This document shows, in pieces, positions 50,024-59,525 of a DNA stretch of 64,000 nt. The position numbers were made by a program, and so were the translations under genes. This DNA is from Blastococcus sp. CT_GayMR19. GTDB taxonomy: Bacteria > Actinomycetota > Actinomycetes > Mycobacteriales > Geodermatophilaceae. Where the stretch lies: assembly GCF_004570385.1 (NCBI RefSeq), contig NZ_SPQL01000001.1, positions 310,001-374,000 of the forward strand. The letters are read 5' to 3'. Below the pieces are notes generated by a model. That model worked only from the letters and a program-made list of their open reading frames with translations, was not told where the DNA came from and did not search any database. Numbering within the stretch: position 1 is the first letter of the stretch; every line of letters begins with the position of its first letter.

Positions 50024-50635
50024 TCATGATCGCCGCTCCTCAGTAGGGCTCGCCTCGATGGGACGCCCTACCGTCAGCGCCTGGCGCATGGCCGGATCCA
50101 GAGCCCGGAACGCGGCGTCCGGCTGTGCCCCCACCGCGTCTAGCACGCTACTGAAGAAGCAGCGTGCCGCCGCCGCGAGCACGACGTCGAGGATCTCGGC
50201 GTCCTCCACGCCGAGGGCGCGCAGCTCGGTCAGGTCGTTCTCGGTCATGTCGGCAGCACCGGCCGCGACCTTGTCCGCGAGCGCCATGACGGCGAGCTCG
50301 ACGGGTGTCAGTCCCGCCGCCTGCGGGTCCATCACAATGCCCGGGATGGAGTCGGCGCCGACGAACTTCTCGGCCAGGACCTGCCCGTGGCCCAGGGAGC
50401 AGTAGCTCGAACGCAGCCGGAGGGCCGCAGCGATCGTGGCCAACTCGTATCGGCGTAGGTCCATTGATTCCTTGATCGCGCCGTTGAGTTCGTTCCAGGC
50501 GGCGAGGACGGCCGGCCGGTTCGCGAAGACCCGTGTGTAGTTGGCGACGTAGCCCATGGCCGCGCGATCCCGGTCATAGGCCGCGCCCGCGTCTCCAGTT
50601 GCATCGCTCACGTCGGGGGTGGTGATCCAACTCAT
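50024..50635 (-). CDS. Carboxymuconolactone decarboxylase-family protein (AhpD-like)
   Basis: 203 residues, all-helical. The site reads RSSYCSLGHGQVL: one Cys and a His five residues on, a variant of the CXXC-x3-H of AhpD. The segment ELATIAAALRLRSSYC is the usual CMD core. The N-terminal half resembles the peroxidase-related CMD branch. It converges with the CopC-CopD gene. A role against peroxides or nitrosative stress is plausible; the lost Cys makes peroxidase activity uncertain. Confidence 0.8.
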   Translation of the reverse strand: MSWITTPDVSDATGDAGAAYDRDRAAMGYVANYTRVFANRPAVLAAWNELNGAIKESMDLRRYELATIAAALRLRSSYCSLGHGQVLAEKFVGADSIPGIVMDPQAAGLTPVELAVMALADKVAAGAADMTENDLTELRALGVEDAEILDVVLAAAARCFFSSVLDAVGAQPDAAFRALDPAMRQALTVGRPIEASPTEERRS

Positions 50636-50956
50636 CGGCCGAACGTAGTCCGAGGAACATTCGGCACAGTCCGCGGTGGTCGGGCCCTCGGCACGACCGG
50701 CCCGATGTCATTTCTGCGTCCTCTACTGGCCGCAGACACACCTCTGCGATGCCAAGGACGCCAAGCGTCGTCGGCGATTCCTGCGCCGAACCCACCACGC
50801 CAGCCTGTACGACGCCGGTGAAGGATCGCCGGGACAGGCACCAGCCGGCCCTTGTTGCGACGGAACCCGGGAGCATGAGGTGACAAGTCCGCGCGACGAG
50901 CGCACCTCGGCGGTATCCAGCTCCAGTAGCGCGGCCGCCCGCTCGGCCGGCACGTC
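50636..50956 (-). pseudogene. Probable remnant downstream of broken small gene
   Basis: Directly after the TAA at 50957, in the same frame, translation resumes with DVPAERAAALLELDTAEVR, which continues the coiled-coil protein of 50957-51166 smoothly. After that the frame turns into Arg-rich, unlike sequence. I read it as a gene split by a nonsense change (GAA to TAA would do it) and then truncated. No other gene is supported in this stretch. Confidence 0.45.
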
Positions 50957-51166
50957 TTAGGCGAGCAACGTGCGCAGCGTCTCGCCCTGCGCCGCCGTCG
51001 CCGCCAAGGCCTGCTCGGCCTCGCTTCGCGCCTCCGGGGCCACCAGCGCCTCCGCCGTCGCCTCCTCGACCCGACGGTCGTGCTCATCGCGCGCGGCGTC
51101 CAGCGCCCGTCGTCGCTCCCGCGCCTTCGCCAGCGCCGCCGCCTGCCGACTCACTGTTCTGGCCAC
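50957..51166 (-). CDS. Small coiled-coil protein, probably truncated
   Basis: 69 residues, ARTVSRQAAALAKARERRRA then long heptad-like stretches rich in Ala, Glu, Arg. There are no membrane or metal motifs. Its stop is followed in frame by a natural-looking continuation, so the intact form was longer. It is divergent from the relaxase gene, a place where accessory mobilisation proteins are often found. Function unknown. Confidence 0.55.
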   Translation of the reverse strand: MARTVSRQAAALAKARERRRALDAARDEHDRRVEEATAEALVAPEARSEAEQALAATAAQGETLRTLLA

Positions 51167-51385
51167 CGCTTCCTCCGCTCGTCCAGCTGACCTACCGCCG
51201 GATCGTCACACGGCCTCATGACACGGCTCTCGACCCGAGCGTCACCCCCACCAGCCCGGCACCGCAGCAGGCGTCACCCCACCCCCTCCGACCTGACACA
51301 CCTCATGCATCACGGCCGGAACCGCCCCTTATCGATGCCCGCGGTGCCGGAGCGTGGCAGAGGTGTTCGCGACTGTCGGGTCGTG

Positions 51386-54300
51386 ATGACGCTGCACAAG
51401 CTCACTGCGGGGGACGGATACACGTATCTGACCCGCCAGGTGGCTGCGCACGACGCCACGACCCGCGGGTTCGACACGCTTGGCGCGTACTACAGCGAGA
51501 AGGGCGAGGCTCCGGGCGTCTGGATGGGACGCGGGCTTGCCGCCGTGCCCGATTTTCCGGTGGGTGATCGGGTCACCGAGGAGCAGATGGTCGCGCTGTT
51601 CGGGGAGGGGCGACACCCGAACGCGGACCAGATCGAGCGCGACGCGCAGCTGGCCGGGAGGACCCGGCAGCAGGTCGATCAGGCCAGCCGCCTGGGCGCG
51701 CCCTACCGCATTCACGAGCAGGCCAACATGTTCCACCGCCGCTCGGCAGGGGCGTTCCGCGACCACAACACCGCGCTGGGCCTGCCCGCCGACACCCCCG
51801 TACCGGCCGAGGAACGAGCCCGCATCCGCACCGAGCTGGCCTCGGCGATGTTCGCCGAGACCTACGGCCGTCCCCCGGCCGACGCCCGTGAGCTGTCCGG
51901 TCATCTGGCCCGCATCTCCCGGCAGGCCACCACCGCGGTCGCCGGGTACGACCTGACGTTCAGCCCGGTCAAGAGCGTCTCCACGCTGTGGGCGATCGCC
52001 CCGCGAGAGGTCGCAGCCGTCATCGAGCAGGCGCACGCCGACGCGGTGGCAGACACCCTGACCTGGTTGGAGGACCACGCCGCCTACAGCCGCACGGGCC
52101 GCAACGGAGTGGCGCAGGTAGAGGTGCGCGGGCTGATCGCGGCGGCGTTCACCCACCGCGACTCGCGCGCCGGCGACCCGGATCTGCACACCCACGTGGC
52201 CGTCAGCAACAAGGTGCAGACCCGCGACGGGCGGTGGCTTGCGCTGGACGGTCGACTGCTCTACAAGAACAACGTCACCGCCTCCGAGCGGTACAACACC
52301 CGCCTTCAGGCCCTGCTCAGCGAGCGGCTCGGCGTCCGCTTCGCAGACCGCCCCGGCGCCGATTCGAACAAGCGACCGGTGCGAGAAATCGTGGGCGTCG
52401 ACGGCGAGCTCCCCCGGCTCTGGTCGTCGCGGCGAGCGTCGATCGATACCCGCCGCGCGGCGCTGTCGGCAGAGTTCCAGGCCGACCACGGGCGGCCGCC
52501 AACGCCGAAAGAGGCCGTGTCGCTCGCGCAGCGGGCCAACCTGGAGACGCGGCAGCGCAAACACCAGCCCCGCTCCTACGCCGAGCAGCGCGCCGCCTGG
52601 CGCACCGAGGCGCTGGCGGTGCTGGGCGGGGAGAGCGGCCTGCGCAATTACCTCCGCGAGGCACTCGCCCCCCGCCGAGGACCCCAGGCGAAGCGGCCTA
52701 CGCGCAGGTGGGTCTACCAGACCGCTCAGCACGTGCTGTCGGCGGTGCAGAGCTCGCGCGCGACATGGCAGGTGAACCACGTCCGCGCCGAGGCCGAGCG
52801 GCAGGCCCGTGCCGCCGCGATCCGGCTGACCGACCTCGACCGGGCCGTCGACGCCGTCGTCGACAGAGCGCTGTCCCTGTCGACGCCGATGGGCAGCCGC
52901 GAACCGGTGACCGAGCCCCCGGCGCTGCGCCGCTCGGACGGCAGCTCCGTCTACACCGTGGCCGGCTCGACGCTGTACACGTCGACCGAGATCCTCGCCG
53001 CCGAGCGCGCCATCCTCGCCGCGGCCGGACGCCGCGACGGACGCGTGGTGTCGGCCGCGGCCGTCGACATCGCGCTGCTGGAGTCCACCGCCAATCGCGT
53101 CGCCCTCAACCCCGGCCAGGTGCAGCTGGTCCGCGAGCTGGCCACCTCCGGCACCCGGGTGCAACTGGCACTGGCCCCGGCAGGTACCGGCAAGACCACC
53201 GCCCTGCGTGCGCTGTCCGCGGCGTGGCGAGCCGACGGCGGGAACGTCGTCGGCCTCGCTCCCTCGGCAGCGGCGGCCGCGGTGCTGGGTGAGGAAGTCG
53301 GCACCGACACCGACACCCTCGCCAAGCTGATCCACGCACTCGCCACCGGCAACGCCGTCCCGCCGTGGGTCGAGCGCATCGGCCCGGACAGCCTCGTGAT
53401 CATCGACGAAGCCGGCATGGCCAGCACTCCCGACCTGGCCCGAGCGATCGCGTTCGTCACCGAGGCCGGCGGGTCGGTCCGGCTGATCGGCGACGACCAG
53501 CAGCTCGCCGCGATCGGCGCCGGCGGAGTACTGCGCGACATCGTCGCCACCCACGCTGCTGTCACCCTCTCGCAGGTCCTGCGCTTCACCGACCCCGACA
53601 GCGGCGCCCCCGACCACGCTGAAGGCGCAGCGTCCCTGGCGCTGCGCGACGGCGACCCGGCCGCCCTTGCCTACTACATCGATCACGGACGGGTGCACGT
53701 CGGCGACTTGGCTACCGTCACCGACGACGCCTACACCGCCTGGTTGGCCGACCGAGCTGTCGGCCGCGACGCCATTATGCTGGCGCCCACCCGCCAGCTG
53801 GTCGCCGAACTGAACACCCGCGGCCGCCGCGACCGCCTCGCCCAGCAGAACGGCCCGGTCGGACCCCAGGTCACCCTCGCCGACGCCTCGCAGGCCTCCG
53901 CCGGCGATGCGGTCATCACACGCCGCAACGAGCGCACCCTTCCGATCAGCGCCACCGACTGGGTCAAGAACGGCGACCGGTTCACGGTCACCGCCGTCCG
54001 CGACACCGGCGCCCTCGACGTCGTCCACAAGCGCACCGGACGGCGCCTCACGCTGCCTGCCGACTACGTCACCGACCACGTCAGCCTCGGCTACGCCACC
54101 ACCGTGCACGGCGCGCAAGGTCTCACCGCCGACACCTGCTACACCGTCGCCACCGGCGAGGAGTCCCGCCAGCTGCTCTACGTCGCCTTGACGCGCGGCC
54201 GGCACGCCAACCACCTTTTCCTCACCACCGCCGGCGACGGCGACCCGCACAGCGTGATCACCCGCGACGCGCTGCTGCCGCCCACCGCCGTCGACGTCCT

Positions 54301-56989
54301 GACTCGTGTGCTCGCTCGCGACGGCGCCCCGACCTCGGCCACCAGCCAGGCCCGCGCGCTGGCCGATCCCGCCGCTCTCCTCGCTTGCGCGGCAGATCGG
54401 TACTACGACGCGCTCAACACCGCCGCGGAGGACCGTCTCGGCCTGGAGGCGCTCGAGGCCATCGACGCCGCCGCCGACGCCGCGGTGCCGGGCCTGACCA
54501 CGCAGGCTGCCTACCCCGTCCTGCGCGCGCACCTGGCGCTGTGCGCCGTTGCCGGTCGCGATCCCGCCGGCGTCCTCCGGCAGGCACTGGCCTCGGATCG
54601 ACGTCTGGACGACGCCCACGATGTGGCCGCGGTCCTGGACTGGCGTATCGACCCCACCGGGCGCCACTCAGCCGGAACGGGCCCCCTTCCGTGGCTGCCC
54701 GCCCTTCCGAAGACTCTCGGCGACGACCTCGAGTGGGGGCCCTACCTCGCCAACTCCGCCGACCAGGTCAGGTCACCGGCCGCCGATGTCGCCGCCCGCG
54801 CACGCACCTGGACCCCGACCAGCTCCCCCGCGTGGGCGCTTCCGCTCATCGACCGCGATCCCGAGCTGGTCGCCGACCTCGCCGTCTGGCGCACCGCCCA
54901 CGGCGTTGACGACGCCGACCGCCGTCCCACCGGCCCGGCGTTGCCTCGCGCCGCGGACGCCCCAACCCAGCGGGCGCTTGACGACCGCGTCACGCGGCTG
55001 CTTGGCGATGGACGCACGCTGACCGCACGTTGGGCACCGGTTGTCGACAGCATCGACCCACGCATCGCCGGCGATCCCTACTGGCCGGTCCTGGCCGAGC
55101 GGCTCGCCGCCGCCGACCGCGCCGGCATCGACATCACCGCTCTCATCCACGCCGTCGCCAACGAACGTCCCCTGCCGGACGAGCAGCCCGCCGCCGCGCT
55201 GTGGTGGCGACTGTGCCGGCACCTCTCCCCCGCCGCAGTAACCGCCACCGGTTCCTCCGCCTCCGAGACGCTGCGCCCGGAGTGGACCCCGGTCTTGGCC
55301 GACGTCGCCGGCCCTGCAGCCGCTGAGCGTGTGGTCGCCGACCCCGCCTGGCCCGCGCTGGTTGCCGCCGTCACCTCTGCCCGCCACGCCGGCTGGCAGC
55401 CCGACCAGGTGCTGTCCACGGCCTATGACCTGCTGCGTGCCGGTCACGCGGACGACGACCGACTGCGCCCAGATGAGCTGGCCACTGCCCTGGTATGGCG
55501 CGTCGACGTGCTCACCGACCCGGCGTCCGCCGCACGCGGCCGCGCGCAGGCGCCGCCGAGCGACCTCGAACAACTGCCCTCTGCCGACGGAATTGCCGAC
55601 GACGACTGGCTGACCAGTCTTGTCGAACCCGACGACACCGAACTTCTCCATGAGGGCTTGGACGGCGACGACCCGGCCGCTGCCGAGCACCTCGCCTCTC
55701 CAGGACTCGATAGCCGAGCCGACGACGCTGGCCGTCGACCCGCATCCCACCGGCCCGACGAGGGAGTTCGCGTTGACCGGCACCGTCTTCTGGAGCTCAA
55801 CCAGCAGGCCGCCGACTTCTTCACCGACCGTTACCGCGTCTCCTGGGCCCCGGCCTACCTCACTGGCCGGCTCGGCACCGACCTCACCGAGGACGCCCGG
55901 TTCACCGTCGGCCACGCCCCCGACAGCTGGACCGCGCTGACAAGCCACTTGCGCCGTCTCGGCGCCACCGACGCCGAGATCGTCGCCGCCGGCCTCGGCA
56001 GCTACGCCTCAAACGGCCGGGTCATCGACCGCTTCCGGGACCGGCTCGTCTTCGCCATCCGCGACGGCGATGAGATCCACGGCTGGATCGGCCGCCGCAA
56101 CCCCGACCACGACCAGGACGGGGACCACGCCGTCCCCAAGTACCTCAACACCGCCGAGACCGACCTGTTCACCAAGGGCAGCGAGCTGTACGGCCTGACC
56201 GAAGGAGCCGCTGAACTGGCCGCCGGCGCCGTCCCGGTCATCGTCGAGGGCCCCGTCGACGCGCTGGCAGTCAACCTCGCCGGCGACGGCAACTACGTCG
56301 GCATCGCCCCACTCGGCACCGCCTTCACCGACGCGCAGGCCGAGGCGCTACGCCCATTCCTCGGCGACGGACGGTCCGGAATCATCGTCGCGACGGATGC
56401 TGACCGGGCCGGACAACAGGCCGCCCAGCGCATCTTCTGGCAGCTCATCGCCCATGGCGACGATCCCCGCCACCTCGCCATGCCGACCGGCAAGGACCCC
56501 GCCGAGCTGCTACAGACGGCCGGCGCCGCCGCTCTGCGTCGGACCCTCACCGCCTCCGGCAGCCTGGCCGCCGTGCTCATCGACGCCCGCGTCGCCGTCT
56601 ACGCCGACCGGTTGGACACCGTCGAAGGCCGGGTGCACGCCGCGCGCCGCGCCGCCGAGGTCATCGCCGCCGTCCCGTCGAAGAGTTGGCCGGCGCATCT
56701 CACTCGAGTGGTGGCCCGCACCGGCATCGCGCCCGACATAGCGCTGTCGGAAGTCTTCGACGCAGCTCAGGCTCGGACGGAGGATGCTCACGTGCCGACA
56801 CAGACGGTGTCGCCCGGTCAGCTGCCCGAGCCGGCCACTGACCCGGGGATGGAGTCCCCCGGCCCCGTGATGTCCGCAACGGAGACAGGGCCGGAGACGC
56901 TGGCCAGTGCGCAGGCAGCTCAGCGGGCTGCATCCGCCGGCCGACACCCTCGCCTCCCAGCTCGGCCGCGGCCACCTCAACGGTTGTGA
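51386..56989 (+). CDS. MobF-type relaxase-helicase-primase (TraA/TrwC-like)
   Basis: 1867 residues. The N-terminal TrwC relaxase opens HKLTAGDGYTYLTRQVAAHD, has tyrosines around 32-33 (AYYSEKG) and the three-His metal site DPDLHTHV near 266. A RecD/UvrD-like helicase has Walker A APAGTGKTTA (about 596), Walker B VIIDEAGM (about 671) and YVALTRGRH. The last 400 residues look like a DnaG catalytic core (from about 1466) with TOPRIM residues VIVEGPVDAL (about 1617) and ATDADRAG (about 1668). ATG at 51386 (GTG at 51383 possible). It cuts and leads oriT DNA in conjugation. Primase identity is inferred by motif. Confidence 0.92.
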   Translation: MTLHKLTAGDGYTYLTRQVAAHDATTRGFDTLGAYYSEKGEAPGVWMGRGLAAVPDFPVGDRVTEEQMVALFGEGRHPNADQIERDAQLAGRTRQQVDQASRLGAPYRIHEQANMFHRRSAGAFRDHNTALGLPADTPVPAEERARIRTELASAMFAETYGRPPADARELSGHLARISRQATTAVAGYDLTFSPVKSVSTLWAIAPREVAAVIEQAHADAVADTLTWLEDHAAYSRTGRNGVAQVEVRGLIAAAFTHRDSRAGDPDLHTHVAVSNKVQTRDGRWLALDGRLLYKNNVTASERYNTRLQALLSERLGVRFADRPGADSNKRPVREIVGVDGELPRLWSSRRASIDTRRAALSAEFQADHGRPPTPKEAVSLAQRANLETRQRKHQPRSYAEQRAAWRTEALAVLGGESGLRNYLREALAPRRGPQAKRPTRRWVYQTAQHVLSAVQSSRATWQVNHVRAEAERQARAAAIRLTDLDRAVDAVVDRALSLSTPMGSREPVTEPPALRRSDGSSVYTVAGSTLYTSTEILAAERAILAAAGRRDGRVVSAAAVDIALLESTANRVALNPGQVQLVRELATSGTRVQLALAPAGTGKTTALRALSAAWRADGGNVVGLAPSAAAAAVLGEEVGTDTDTLAKLIHALATGNAVPPWVERIGPDSLVIIDEAGMASTPDLARAIAFVTEAGGSVRLIGDDQQLAAIGAGGVLRDIVATHAAVTLSQVLRFTDPDSGAPDHAEGAASLALRDGDPAALAYYIDHGRVHVGDLATVTDDAYTAWLADRAVGRDAIMLAPTRQLVAELNTRGRRDRLAQQNGPVGPQVTLADASQASAGDAVITRRNERTLPISATDWVKNGDRFTVTAVRDTGALDVVHKRTGRRLTLPADYVTDHVSLGYATTVHGAQGLTADTCYTVATGEESRQLLYVALTRGRHANHLFLTTAGDGDPHSVITRDALLPPTAVDVLTRVLARDGAPTSATSQARALADPAALLACAADRYYDALNTAAEDRLGLEALEAIDAAADAAVPGLTTQAAYPVLRAHLALCAVAGRDPAGVLRQALASDRRLDDAHDVAAVLDWRIDPTGRHSAGTGPLPWLPALPKTLGDDLEWGPYLANSADQVRSPAADVAARARTWTPTSSPAWALPLIDRDPELVADLAVWRTAHGVDDADRRPTGPALPRAADAPTQRALDDRVTRLLGDGRTLTARWAPVVDSIDPRIAGDPYWPVLAERLAAADRAGIDITALIHAVANERPLPDEQPAAALWWRLCRHLSPAAVTATGSSASETLRPEWTPVLADVAGPAAAERVVADPAWPALVAAVTSARHAGWQPDQVLSTAYDLLRAGHADDDRLRPDELATALVWRVDVLTDPASAARGRAQAPPSDLEQLPSADGIADDDWLTSLVEPDDTELLHEGLDGDDPAAAEHLASPGLDSRADDAGRRPASHRPDEGVRVDRHRLLELNQQAADFFTDRYRVSWAPAYLTGRLGTDLTEDARFTVGHAPDSWTALTSHLRRLGATDAEIVAAGLGSYASNGRVIDRFRDRLVFAIRDGDEIHGWIGRRNPDHDQDGDHAVPKYLNTAETDLFTKGSELYGLTEGAAELAAGAVPVIVEGPVDALAVNLAGDGNYVGIAPLGTAFTDAQAEALRPFLGDGRSGIIVATDADRAGQQAAQRIFWQLIAHGDDPRHLAMPTGKDPAELLQTAGAAALRRTLTASGSLAAVLIDARVAVYADRLDTVEGRVHAARRAAEVIAAVPSKSWPAHLTRVVARTGIAPDIALSEVFDAAQARTEDAHVPTQTVSPGQLPEPATDPGMESPGPVMSATETGPETLASAQAAQRAASAGRHPRLPARPRPPQRL

Positions 56990-57226
56990 CGCCGTGGGCA
57001 GCTCGACGTCTCCACCAGCGGCACCAACTACGCCGACACGCACCTCTGACTGCCGGCGTAGCCATCGGCTTTAGTACCCGTCATCCCAGCGGGGTCTGAG
57101 TTAGCGGTCAGCCGACCTCAGGTGCCGGCATCACAGCAAGCCGCCGCCTTGCTTCCCCCACCCTCTCGCTCGGCGCGGGCCCGCCACCTGCGATAGACAA
57201 AGACCCTCACGTTCCGGAGGTTATGA

Positions 57227-58081
57227 ATGGCGCGACGCGTTTTCATCAGTCACGCAGCCAGCGACAAGCCACTGGCGGGCTTGGTGGAACGACTGCTGAT
57301 CATGAGTGGGGTCCCGCGGGACCGTGTCTTCTATTCCTCCGACCGCGCCACCGGAGTGCCTGCGGGGCGGGGATCACGCGAAGTCTTAAAGGCGATGCTC
57401 CGCGACGACCCCTTCGTCATCGAGGTGATCAGCACGACCTTCATGACGCGGCCGATGTGTCTCATGGAACTGGGTGCCGCCTGGGTCATGGAGGTGCCTA
57501 CCTTTCCAATCGTCGTGCCGCCACTGTCGCGAGCTGAGGTCATCGCTCAGATCGGCGACGTCCACCTGCCCCGCTTGGGATCTGAGGACGAACTTGACGA
57601 GCTTTTCGATGAGCTACACGGCCGGCTTCTACAGCACCTCGAAGTGACCGCGCAGGCGTCGGTGTGGAACCCAGCGGTAAGAGACTTCCGGCGCGACCTG
57701 CCCCAGGCACTAGCCGCCCTCGACTCCGCAACGTCCCAGACGGCTCAACCAGACACCATCGGGGACGCACCCTCAAGCTCGGTCCCCGCCCAGGACGATC
57801 AGCAGCGCCTGTCTCCAGATCTAGTGGCTCACAAGATCACCAAGCAGGCCGGCGCCTACAGCACTGATGTACTGGGCGAGTTGACCAACGAGTCCGGCCG
57901 GGACTTCCAGATAGTGCTGTTGTCCGCGACGCTCTACAACGCCACCGGCGGCATCGTCGGAACCGCCAACGGCTCAATCAACGGCCTTCCCGGCGGGCAG
58001 ACCAAGACCTTCCGCCTGTCCAGCGCCGGACGAGTCGACGGGATCGCCACGATGCGCCTGCAGACCGACGGTCAAATGTGA
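57227..58081 (+). CDS. TIR-domain protein with C-terminal FxLYD-like domain
   Basis: 284 residues. Residues 1-130 form a TIR-like fold: RRVFISHAASDKPLAGLVERLL, YSSDR, and CLMELGAAWVM with Glu81 at the place of the NADase catalytic Glu. Residues about 195-284 (VLGELTNESGRDF, VLLSATLYNATGGIVG) resemble the FxLYD domain, usually extracytoplasmic. A Ser/Asp/Gln-rich linker joins them. No signal peptide is seen. GGAGG lies 7 bases before the ATG. Many bacterial TIR proteins are antiphage NADases; this pairing looks unusual to me. It sits inside the conjugation module as cargo. Confidence 0.75.
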   Translation: MARRVFISHAASDKPLAGLVERLLIMSGVPRDRVFYSSDRATGVPAGRGSREVLKAMLRDDPFVIEVISTTFMTRPMCLMELGAAWVMEVPTFPIVVPPLSRAEVIAQIGDVHLPRLGSEDELDELFDELHGRLLQHLEVTAQASVWNPAVRDFRRDLPQALAALDSATSQTAQPDTIGDAPSSSVPAQDDQQRLSPDLVAHKITKQAGAYSTDVLGELTNESGRDFQIVLLSATLYNATGGIVGTANGSINGLPGGQTKTFRLSSAGRVDGIATMRLQTDGQM

Positions 58082-58170
58082 CCTTCTCGACCCCACCCCA
58101 GCGCCCGGACAGCAGCTCTAGGAGGTGAGCTCCGCAGGAGTCAACTCTGCCGACACCTTGAACCTAGTGC

Positions 58171-59007
58171 TCAGCCCGGGCGGGAGCCTCTCACGTCTCT
58201 TGCTATCTCGACCAACCCATGGGTGTACTCGCCCACGGCTCGGAGGAGGGCGCGCATCCGCTGGTCGAGGGCTCCCCATGGCCGCTGCAGCACACCCGTG
58301 ATCGGGTGGGGTACCGCTTCGGCGCCCTCAACGTCCACCTCAAGCACGAGATTGAGATCAAGCTGTTCGCGGCTCAAGGGCTCATCCGTCAACGCGCGAA
58401 AAGTCGCAATGACGCCGTCGCCACGCAGCGGACCGACACGCCCCTGAAAATCCGCGACGTAGGCCAGGTCCACCCGCGCACTCCCCCATGCGGCGTAGTG
58501 GGTGGTCAGGTGGAGCGCGCGGTGTCGGTCAAGTCGCGCAAGGTCGTGAAGGATCCGCAAGCAGTTCCAGTCAGGCGCCTCGGCGTTGTAAGGCTGGATG
58601 TGCTCGAGAGCCTGTCTGATCTCTGGCGCGAGGCCTGCTAGGCGACGCGCGTTGTTCCGCCAGTTGACCGGTGTGAGGGTGATGGGCCACTCAAGCAATG
58701 TCGCGTTCGGCGGCGGACTCTGGCCTGAGTCGATGATTGCGACGGCATATAGGCAGTTGTCCAGTGCGGCACGGAGGTTGTACAGAAACTCGCCAAAGGT
58801 GAGCGATAGCTCTGCGGGAAGCGGCTTTCGACGTTCGACACGAATCTGGCCGTTGCCCTGTGAGTCGACTGCCATAACCAAGCGATCTGGCTCGTCAGCG
58901 AGATGATCGGCCCAGATGTTTCCGAATGCACTGTAGCGCTCATGGGCCCTCTCGAGCCGCGAGCGGTAGTGCGCTATTTCTGCGGGCTCATCGCGTGAAG
59001 CGGACAA
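58171..59007 (-). CDS. Unknown protein of the TIR-adjacent pair
   Basis: 278 residues, soluble, no signal or membrane segment. RRKPLPAELSLTFGEFLYNLRAALDNCLYAVAI and ALEHIQPYN with DLARLDRHRALHL suggest a mostly helical enzyme-like fold; I do not recognise a family. A HEPN-type RNase would need an RxxxxH motif, and RLDRHRALH only loosely fits. It overlaps the 134-residue gene upstream by 20 bases (58988-59007) and converges with the TIR gene. Lower GC than neighbours suggests transfer. Confidence 0.65.
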   Translation of the reverse strand: MSASRDEPAEIAHYRSRLERAHERYSAFGNIWADHLADEPDRLVMAVDSQGNGQIRVERRKPLPAELSLTFGEFLYNLRAALDNCLYAVAIIDSGQSPPPNATLLEWPITLTPVNWRNNARRLAGLAPEIRQALEHIQPYNAEAPDWNCLRILHDLARLDRHRALHLTTHYAAWGSARVDLAYVADFQGRVGPLRGDGVIATFRALTDEPLSREQLDLNLVLEVDVEGAEAVPHPITGVLQRPWGALDQRMRALLRAVGEYTHGLVEIARDVRGSRPG

Positions 59008-59392
59008 GAAAATCTTCTGCTAGGGCCTGCCACCCCGACGCGGGCACGCCGCCATCAATGCTCTCAGCGATGACGTCCTCGTCGATCTCCTCACCCGCCC
59101 ACTGCGGGCGAGCATAAACGGCCACCTCCGCCCCCGAGGTGTCCCAATAGAGGTTGAATGTCTGCTTATTCTGAGTGGCGCGCGTCATAGCCCAGACACC
59201 ATCCAATCCATTGCGGATGTCGGTGTTGACTTGCGAGAACCGCTCTCTATACGCCCACCCTCGCCAGGCGCCCTCGAAAGCAAGGTCCACTCGCCACTTC
59301 TCGAAGGGCAGCATGCTCCGGTCGCACAGCAGTAGCCCGAGAGCCATACCTTCCGAGACCGCGTTGCGCTGCCGCGACGGGCTGATCTTCAT
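58988..59392 (-). CDS. Unknown protein, first gene of the TIR-adjacent pair
   Basis: 134 residues with aromatic-rich segments (WRVDLAFEGAWRGWAYRERF, NLYWDTSGAEVAVYARPQW), no membrane or signal segment. No family recognised. It precedes the 278-residue gene and overlaps it by 20 bases, so they are one unit. Codon use looks less GC-biased than in the conjugation genes. Its small size and place next to a TIR gene make it a candidate part of a defence cargo. Confidence 0.6.
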   Translation of the reverse strand: MKISPSRQRNAVSEGMALGLLLCDRSMLPFEKWRVDLAFEGAWRGWAYRERFSQVNTDIRNGLDGVWAMTRATQNKQTFNLYWDTSGAEVAVYARPQWAGEEIDEDVIAESIDGGVPASGWQALAEDFLVRFTR

Positions 59393-59525
59393 GAGTCGTC
59401 ACGCTAGCGACCACCACCGACAGCTTGGGGACGCATGTGCCAGGCGTGTGAACCTCGAGACTCCGCGCCAGACCTGGCCTCCGTCCGCCCATGCCCTCGC
59501 GGTGAGCTGCTGGCGCCTGCCCTCG

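Noticed and set aside
50676-50960. Plus-strand frame with a CHFC motif and several cysteines
   Set aside because: Only one CxxC, a poor C-terminus, and it overlaps the in-frame continuation of the broken minus-strand gene; not enough to call.
51329-54667. Very long minus-strand open frame inside the relaxase gene
   Set aside because: It is antisense to a gene with clear relaxase and helicase motifs; its translation is Gly/Val/Arg-rich with no motif, as expected from high-GC third positions.
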